Assembly (NCBI RefSeq): GCF_958295425.1
Contig: NC_081154.1
Location: forward strand, 3,879,139-3,943,138
From: Solea solea
Lineage: Eukaryota; Chordata; Actinopteri; Pleuronectiformes; Soleidae
Direction of reading: 5' to 3'
Length of the DNA stretch: 64,000 nt
The notes beneath the pieces are model-generated. The model did no database searches. It was not told the DNA's origin and worked only from the letters and a program-made list of their open reading frames with translations. A program made the position numbers and the translations under genes. Numbering within the stretch: the stretch's first letter is position 1; every line of letters begins with the position of its first letter. Below are positions 55,961-64,000 of the stretch, piece after piece.

Positions 55961-57952
55961 TAGGTTCACAAAAATGATAAGTTAATTATCAGGTAGTCCA
56001 CAAATATTGTGGGAATGGTCTCATACAGTCATACATGGGGGGGGGAGAGGGGAGGGGGAACATACATGAGAAACCATTTAGGAACAGGCCCACCCAGAAA
56101 CGCTCTGATTTAACCAAATAAAGTACAAAGCATGGAAAATAGATGAACTCAAAACACTAGTTTAGTCTAAATTATATATATATAAAAAAACAAAACAACA
56201 AAAGGTGGTTATTTATTCAGTATTATATCCATATTTGTTTTTTCCTAATCATCTCTTCTTTTTAAAAAAAGACCCCTCTGCTATTCAAAATATCTCTTCT
56301 GACTCTCGAATGTAAAAATAATTCAGACAAGACCAACTAAAAATAGGGGCAAGACCCTGCTTTTTTTTTTTTTTCAAATATTGCCGTATATCAGGGTCAT
56401 CCCTGAAACTGTCCCCTCAGCAGTATCAATGGACCAGGGACCGGTCAGAAAACTACAAAAAAACTCCTCTGTAGTAATTTAACTAAGGGTAAATATATAC
56501 TGTATTATCTGAAAGTAATCTGTAGTGTCCCCAAATAGGTTGTGGTGGGCTCCCCCCCCCCGGCCCACACCAATTGTTTCTCATGTTTAACAAGACACTT
56601 TACGCTCTATTGCATTTCTTCTTCTTTTTAGCTTTGGGGAAAAAAAACACCCGCCCCGCCCTCAACTTAAACCCCACCCCCTTTTCCGAACAAAAAAACC
56701 CACGTCTCGACCTCATGTATGTTTTGCTACAAAAGATGTTACACATTATGAACACATCATGCAAAGTGGCAATTCTGTTTACAAAGATGGAGTAGTTGTG
56801 TTGTTTTTCTGTAGCTGTTTTTTTTTCTCTTTTCTTTTCTTTTAAGGTGTATTAAGATTTTACTCTTTCCAAAAAAAAATCAACCTAAAACCAAAAAAAT
56901 CAACCTGAAAGTTCCACCCAAGTTCAAAGCCGCCTCCTTTAACCTCTTTAACGAAAAAACTAAGAAACAGTTTGCATTATAAACCATATTACATTAAAAC
57001 CACTTTTTTTTTTTCTTGTAATAACAACAATAATAATAATAATAATAACCCAAAATCTCCAGTGGACAGTTGTCGTGTCTGAGTCCAGCTTTGAATAAAA
57101 CTCTTGTGTCGCCTCTAAGAAAAAACCTTTAAAAACATGTCCTGTGTCGGTGGTGGCAATGGTTGGTTTAAGAAGAATCCCTGATTGGCTGAAAGAAGTC
57201 AGGTGACCACCAGGTGAGGTAAGAAAAGCTCCCGTCTTTGATGACGGGATTGACAGTATATGGAGGTGTTTCATCTAAACTCTATTGTGTGTGTGTGTGT
57301 GTGTGTATACATTGTTGTCGATTACAAACTTGACCACCCGCTCACATGCGTACACACTCACAACTCAAGTGTGCGATGATTTTTTTTTTTTTTGAGTCAA
57401 TCTAAAACACTGCATTGCAACGTCCTGTCTCTCCTCATGCAGCTCAGACAGTTGCAAAAAAAAAAAACATAAAACACAGAAAAACCAGTGATACAAAAAA
57501 ACACACTGGCTGAAAAAGAAACAAAAAATACTAAACAAAAAAATCAGAAAGTTAAGTTTGCTGCCTTGAATGTCCTTGAAAATCACATAGAATCCTTGGG
57601 CGTGACAATTTTTTAATTTCTTTTTTCTTTTTAAAGTTCAATAATATTTCTCTTATCTATGCATTTACTTAAGAAAAAAAACTACCAAAGATTTCAGTTG
57701 CTCTCTTATTACTATGTGTGTGTATCTTTTTTTTTTCTTTCATTTTTGTTTGCATTGGTTTTCTCCTCTTCTTTAATCGTCCATGTTGAGTTTCTCTTGG
57801 TTTGCGTAGTTTCCGTCTCTTTTCAAATCCGAAAAAAAAAGACCAAAACCCCTTTTTTTTTTCAAACCCATTATTACCTCCCACATCTCCCCCCCTCCCC
57901 CCGTTTCCTTCCCTCCCCAGGGTGTGAGAGGGTTTCAGTCCCGTGTGGCCCT
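55961..57952 (-). other. ubald1: probable ubald1 3' UTR
   Basis: Non-coding, rich in A and T homopolymers (56361-56374, 57378-57393, 57457-57467, 57722-57740), with a GT run at 57286-57306. Assigned by position only. Confidence 0.4.
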
Positions 57953-58267
57953 TCATCTCTCGGCCTCCATCGCTACACTAGCCTTCTGCTCGGCGCCCGC
58001 GCGAGGGTTTACGCCCGTGGGCCAGGCGGGGCAGGGCTGCGTGGGGGGCTGCCCCTGAGTCCAGAGTCCCTGTGGAGTTTGCGGCACATTAGGTGAGACC
58101 CCCCAGCCGCCGACCTGGGGGGGCGGAGGTGAAGTGGCCATGGAGGCGGCCATGGGGCTGCCGCCGCTGCCGCTGTTGAAGCTCTCGGACGCCTTCAGCC
58201 GTGAGAACATGGTCAGCGCGTCCGGGAAGTTTGGGGGTGTTGCTGGTGTGTTGGCTGGGGTGCACAT
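57953..58267 (-). CDS. ubald1: ubald1, last coding exon (UBA-like domain protein)
   Basis: An acceptor (ctttccag) precedes 104 codons, MCTPANTPATPPNFPDALTM then FSRLKASESF, a Ser/Gly/Pro-rich tail with ATSPPPP, and the exact family terminus AMEAER-stop. The MCTPANTPATPP and SRLKASESF blocks and the ending favour UBALD1 (FAM100A) over UBALD2. The UBA-like fold itself is encoded by the two upstream exons, which I did not find between 58268 and 64000 and which may lie beyond the window. Molecular function of the family is poorly known; a UBA-like fold suggests ubiquitin-related binding. Confidence 0.92.
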   Translation of the reverse strand: MCTPANTPATPPNFPDALTMFSRLKASESFNSGSGGSPMAASMATSPPPPQVGGWGVSPNVPQTPQGLWTQGQPPTQPCPAWPTGVNPRAGAEQKASVAMEAER

Positions 58268-59429
58268 CTGGAAAGGGAGCAGGAGAGAAACGGTGAGCAA
58301 AGCGCATGGAAAACACGGCACCAGAAGACTTTCAGGAGCTAGAATCAATCAAGTCTTAAATCAATCAATTAATTAATTAATAAGACATTTAAAGCTCCAG
58401 TGTGTAACATGTAGGAGGATTTATTGGTCATTAGGGCGGCCCAATTCATCAAAAATCAGTTTTCATAGCCTCAGAATGAGCCTTTTCATATGTAGTCGAG
58501 CCAAGCATCTTCTCTTAACGGACACCGTTTTCTTGTTTTGAAACGGAAGCTAATGGTGCGAGTAATTACAGCTGCGCTCACATAAATCTGATGGAGAGAG
58601 TGTGTTTACAGTACATCCCTTTTTGGTATGTGAAGGCCACCATAGTTCCCTGACGCACAGAGGAAAGGAGGAGTTTGTTTTACAGTCATTTTAGATGTCA
58701 CTGACGACTACACAGTAGGCATTTAATTATTGAAACTGACATAGTTATTATTGGCAGTTGTTCTTACCATCAATAAATGACAACAAAGTCAATTTTGGAT
58801 TTATTACATGGTATGATTAGATTGAACATGTGATATGAAGAAGGATTTTTCACTAATTCACACATCAAGTCTCCACCCAGCACAACAATTTTAAGTAAGG
58901 TTTGAGCAAAACTGTTGTCTAAAATGTACACTGGGCAACATTCTTCCCAATGACAGAGAGTTTTACCTCAGAATAAGATTAATATTTATGTTCATCCCAT
59001 ATGTTCTTGCTTTATCAAACGTGTAAATGATCTCCAGAATGAAACATTACTCCAGAAACATCTCCAGCTGTGTTTACAGCTCAGATATGCCCTTTTTTGT
59101 GTACTACTTCTTTGTGACATGATTTTAAAAAGGGGGCTGACTGCTTTGTGTAACTGAAGGGAAAATTAGGGGAAACCCAGGCTCTCTTTGCTCCACTGAC
59201 GAGTCCTGACAAAGACATTACACCACTTTGTTTACATCTACTTCCTGTTTCGAGTGACATCTGATGTAGCGGACGGGCTACACTTGTTGAGAGTAACAGC
59301 TTAATTTAGTCTGTGGGCAAACACACGTGAAAACACAACTCCCCTGCGCTCTGACCTGCTCTGACCCTCTTTGTGCCAGTGCTGTTGTTGTTCTGCTGCC
59401 AGGAGTTCCTTTAGTGGCACACCCTGAGT

Positions 59430-59430
<1 letters not shown>

Positions 59431-59511
<81 letters not shown>
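59431..59511. repeat. (CA)n microsatellite, about 40 units
   Basis: Uninterrupted CA run of 81 bp, the longest pure dinucleotide in the window apart from the TA block. Confidence 0.98.
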
Positions 59512-59513
<2 letters not shown>

Positions 59514-60624
59514 TATGCCCATGTGCCAAAAACAACACTGAACCCAACACCTTACAGCGCACGTGAACAACATGTCTAACTGTCCAAATACAGGGCACAT
59601 TCATCTTCTTCATCCTCCTCCTCCTCCTCCCCGCTCGTTTCCAGCTCTTCGCCCACTGCTCCGCGTCCAGCTTCCTCTTTGACGTCCCCGTGCGTTTGTG
59701 ACCAGGAAAACAACAGTTTACTGTGCTCCTCGGGGAGGCAGAGGTGGAGCCACGTTCAGCCAGAAGGCCTGGCATCTAAAAATAAGCGCTTGTGCGGAGA
59801 GGCTAACAGGGCAGGACACCTACATGGCAAAATAATCCTAAATCACAAGGTCCAGAGTAGTGGAAGAAAACAGCCTGGCAACACCTCGGGATTAGATAAT
59901 CACATTTACTCGTGATTCAATGAGAAGTGACGGGACAGAATATGAGCTTGGATTCAATCCATGAACCACTCGAGTTGTGATTATATCCTTACATTTTCCC
60001 CTTAAATTCGCCCTTCAATGTCCAGACAATTTCAGGTTGTGTGGTTAAAAGGAAGCAGGGGTAGGATTTTCTGGAATCGGGAGTCATATGCTCCATGAAT
60101 CAACGACTGGGAACAGCAGCTGCAGTCACACATGAACACTGGAGAGAAAAATGTTAACGTGCCGAAATGGGAAGAGAAGCGGCACAGCAACAACAGGTCA
60201 CGGAATATAATCTGCCCTCGACTCGCGATTCTCAGATTAGACGTGCATATGAAGCCTTCCGTAAAAAACAAACAAACAGAATGATAGAAGGAGGGGGGGA
60301 CGGGGTGTAACTGGACTACGCTGCCCCCTAAAAGTGCTGCAGCTTGCAGGTTGGTGCCGCTAATAACCCGGTCTGGGGCCGTGCTGAGCCGAGGCTAACC
60401 GAGCCAGAGGTTCTCAGTGTGGCACGCTGTTATGAAAGGTGAGCGCGTCCACTGTGCACTCTGACAGGAAACGCTGGCTCATGTCTCTGAGGCAGTTTCC
60501 TGCAGTAAAAAGACACCCTGGAATGCTGGAGTGACCTCTATGATCCTTCCTGTTCTTACTGGGCAGTGGTGGAAGCGACCGGTAGGGATTTATAAAATCC
60601 CCTGATCACTATGTGTGTGTGTGG

Positions 60625-60664
<40 letters not shown>

Positions 60665-61416
60665 CTCAGGTAGAAAATATTACATTCCTCCTTGTTTACT
60701 GCCGAGGAATGAAGCAAAAAATGCTGACCTCTAAGATTGTCCACAAAGACATATACATCTGACTTACTCATCCGTAAACACATGTAAGGCTGCAACATAG
60801 AGCGTTATTTTCAAAATCAAAAGGTCCTTAAATATAGAAAAATATTGATCAGTTTTTCCCAAAACTGGAGATGGTGCCATTCTAAAATCAAACAATTACT
60901 TGATTTGCTAATCGATTAATCAGTTGTTGTTTTTATAATTAAACAATGTTTTCTGATTTTTCAGCTTCGTAAATGTGCATATTTTCTGGGTTCTTTGCTC
61001 CATGTGACAAAGAAATCAAACTGAATCACACCAAAAATCCACAAACCAAAAATGTGGTTCATTTCATAACCCTTCACTCACTCACACAATAATGCAACAC
61101 ACACCTAAAACTGTACGTGTGCTTGCGATCTATGCAGTTAGACCTTGGATGGAGTCAGGAGATGCAGACGCCATCGACCCACCGGGGGAAGAGGATCTGA
61201 TGCAGAGACACAGCAGCCGTCTCCTCCGTGCCAGGACGCCCAGAGTTTGTATCCGACTGCTTATCTGACACTTTGTCACTGATAAATGCTTCAGCAGAGA
61301 AGCACAACTGTCAGTTTCACTGTTATTGCACTGGAACATTCAAACAGAAGAAACAACACTTCCTCTACTGAGAAACTAATTACACACATTTTTGGACACC
61401 AGACGTGTTGTTTTTA

Positions 61417-61771
61417 GAGCTGCAACTAACGACTTTCATAATCGATGAATCTGTCGATTATTATCTCGATTAATCGATTAATCGTTTGGTCCATAAAATA
61501 TCAGAAAACCTTAAAAAATGTTGAGCGGTGTTCGTCAAACCTGGAAATGATGACGTTCTCAAATGTCTTGTTTTGTCCACAAACCAAAATGACTAACTTT
61601 TAATGATTTCTTCGTTATCCAGAGCAAAGAAACAAAGAAAATACTCACATTTAGGAAGCTTGAAACAATCAGAAATTTTGATTTGATCATGAAAAAAGCT
61701 TTGAACAGATTAATCGATTATCAAAATAGTTGTTGATTAATTTAGTAATCGATTAATTGTTTCAGCTCTAT
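61417..61771. mobile_element. hAT-like MITE, ATCGATTAATC family, fuller copy
   Basis: Starts tagagctgcaactaacgac, ends gtttcagctcta. At about 355 bp it is the longest family member in the window; the 29481-29656 copy is an internally deleted relative. A partial copy is at about 60885-61045. Confidence 0.75.
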
Positions 61772-62473
61772 TTGTTTTCATGCAAATTATTCATACAGGA
61801 CATTCACAACTCTTCAGAGTGTCGTTACATCCACCCTTCTTTCGTGTGCAGTTATTTTTCTTTTTAATCTAAATGACTAAGCACCAGCTCATCTCTGCTA
61901 AACACCTCTCCACCCATTTCTTCCATTGGTGTGATTTTTCTTTTTAACTCCAGTCCGTTAAATTTGCTTAATCACACAGTGAGGGTGTGTCAAAACTGAT
62001 TCCCAAGATATTTTAAAATGTTGTGTTATTAATTCACGTCCCTGTTCGGTGTCTCAGTGGCCATTTTTCTCCATAAACATCATTAGATGTCATTTGAGAG
62101 CACTTACAAATGTCCATCAGTGTGAATTTTAAAACAACAAATACTCTTAATCACGATAATCCTGATATAGCCCAGCCCTAGAAACAAACCCAGCTCAATT
62201 TCCAGTGAAAAAGACACAGAAACACTTAACTAATATCAGGTTAGGTAAGTCAGTGTTAACGAAAACAACAAGCAGACATAACCAGCTCTTGTATCAATAC
62301 GGCTGTAGGAGCATATGCAACAGAAGCCATTTGATCAGGAGACACAGATGGAGAGACAGAGACAGTGAGATGCAGTTTGTGTTCAAAACAGAGCCAACAG
62401 AGGGAGGTTGTCATGGGGATGGTTGTTATGAGGAAGCAGTACAGATCTCCTGTTGATGGGATGGGGTTGAGGT

Positions 62474-62501
62474 AGGCAGACAGGCAGGCAGGCAGGCAGG
62501 C
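62474..62501. repeat. (GGCA)n microsatellite
   Basis: About six GGCA units. Confidence 0.93.
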
Positions 62502-64000
62502 CTGGCTCTGTAGCCACAGCGGCCACAGTGGCCCGGCCCTGTCAGCCCTCTCTTGAAGTCTGTTTGCCGAGCCCAGTACCAGGAACACACTGTTGACAGG
62601 GGGGTGAACACTCCAAACATGCCCGGTATGAGTGAGCGGTGGTGAGGCCCCACAACCCTTCAACATACACACACACGTGTGTGTGTGTGTGTGTGTGTGT
62701 TTGTCCACAAACACAGTTGAGGTGCACTTCTCAAGTGAGAATGTGCCAGGCTGAAGAGAGACACTTTTTTCCATGCTGTAAACAGGGACCAGGTACTGTA
62801 TGTCAACTGTGACCCTGAATTACCTCCTACATGTAACATTAAACTCAACGCTTCCACCCTACACCACACACACACAGTCACACACACACACACACTACTC
62901 TCCTGTCAGACTGTCTGGATGTTTCCATCCATCTGTAAGACGATTTCTTTTTCTTTTTTGTGCGAAATTCCACAGTAAATTAAACTTGTTTCCATTTATT
63001 TACCTGAAACATTTCTAATGTACTTCCTTACTACAGTCCACAACACACACATCTAGCATTGTCTACTACTAACAAAGAAAGGAACTCAGCCATGGGGGAA
63101 GAGGTTTCACCATAACTGTTACTTCTTATTTGACCAAGTTTCACAATTTCTAAATCCACTTTTTGTACAGTTGTGAAAGTAGACCGAAGACATCTGGCTA
63201 CTAAGTCTAAGTTGTTCTGCCCACTGGAAGCAGAGAATTGTTTATTCTGCGTGTTTGTGTGCACAAAATAACTCAATACCACAGGGGTGTCTTATTACTT
63301 GGGTGTGTTTCTCCGTGATTATATTCTGGAGGTGAAGGACAAAGTGAAGGTCAACGAGGGTTACAGCCCGAACAACCACATTTTCAGACGACCTTGAGTT
63401 CACGTTGTTGAGGAAATGATTACCCAACACATAATTGCGACTTTATGATGCATGTCCTTCAAGGTATCTCTAAATCCTATGCTACTGTAAACACAATCTA
63501 AAGATTAACAATACTCACAGGAAATACACCTCCTTGTGTCCCAGTACTTGTGTACATCGACTACAAGAAACACAAGCCTTTTCTCACTGAACAGTACAAT
63601 GAACCCATGACACGTTCATTTTCTCTCCCTTCTACATCTTTTCTCTCACTTCCCTCTCCCTCACAGCGTCAGCGGCTCCTTCTCTTCACACGTTCTTTGT
63701 CAGCACTTGCAGCACACAACGATCTGTGAGACACGAGGGTGACTGTGATGATACAAGCAGCTTAGCGTCGCTGCAATCTTCGAGCCTGTGTTCTTATTAG
63801 AATTTGATTTGGTGTCAACTCAAAGGCATATACACTCATTTAAACTGAAAAATGACTTAATCAAAAGCATACAAAATGTAATTTCTTTAACTTTTAAAGA
63901 TTAGGAAAATTGATTCATAGATTCAGAGTGTTTTTTTTAATTAAAACACGTGGATTAAATTAATCCATGACGACAAAATGAATCACGCAAGTTAGCAAAT

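Larger units (their letters stand above)
58268..64000 (-). other. ubald1 intron and repeats
   Basis: No exon with the expected N-terminal sequence (MDELRHQVMINQF or HWQFETALSTFF type) was seen. It holds a GCTCCAGTGTGTAAC repeat end at 58.39 kb, the CA block, a GA run at 60626-60659, MITE copies at 60.89 and 61.42 kb, a GCAG run at 62474-62501 and GT at 62676-62701. Confidence 0.5.

Noticed and set aside
59278..59775. 165-residue minus frame with a long Cys-Val run
   Set aside because: Produced by the CA microsatellite at 59431-59511; no conserved flanks.

Overview
This is vertebrate nuclear DNA, almost certainly from a teleost fish and probably a percomorph. Genes are split into many small exons with GT-AG introns, CA/GT and other microsatellites are dense, and the intergenic DNA is full of short MITE- and SINE-like repeats of fish type. 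No prokaryotic operon, CRISPR array or intact autonomous transposon was seen.

Four protein-coding genes and two tRNA genes can be supported. (1) kctd17, plus strand, about 5.5-14.3 kb: the 3' part of a CUL3-adaptor KCTD gene. Its first exon lies before the window. Two alternative 3' terminal exons are visible, followed by a probable long 3' UTR. (2) gucy2c, minus strand, 15.17-31.56 kb: the complete guanylate cyclase C gene, the intestinal guanylin/uroguanylin receptor. All 27 coding exons could be placed with consistent splice phases and give 1077 residues, against 1073 in human. kctd17 and gucy2c meet tail to tail. (3) csdc2, minus strand, 36.88-38.15 kb: a complete three-exon coding region (157 aa) for the cold-shock-domain RNA-binding protein PIPPin. 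(4) ubald1, minus strand, 57.95-58.27 kb: the last coding exon, with a probable 2 kb 3' UTR; its upstream exons were not found. Between csdc2 and ubald1 lie an intact tRNA-Leu(AAG) and an intact initiator tRNA-Met, both on the minus strand.

Between gucy2c and csdc2 (about 32.55-34.96 kb) is a long inverted repeat. Its arms are about 0.8-0.9 kb, and arms and core together carry at least seven degenerate tRNA-like modules with pol III A- and B-box motifs. It is the least explained structure here. The 38.2-57.9 kb and 58.3-64 kb stretches otherwise show only repeats: MITEs, SINE copies, a 0.8 kb TAGG minisatellite and microsatellites.

The second notable point is an exact 92-bp tandem duplication over the splice acceptor of gucy2c exon 6. 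It gives two identical acceptors and a possible in-frame alternative transcript. The genes do not form a pathway; they are unrelated neighbours. Their human counterparts lie on chromosomes 22 (KCTD17, CSDC2), 12 (GUCY2C) and 16 (UBALD1).
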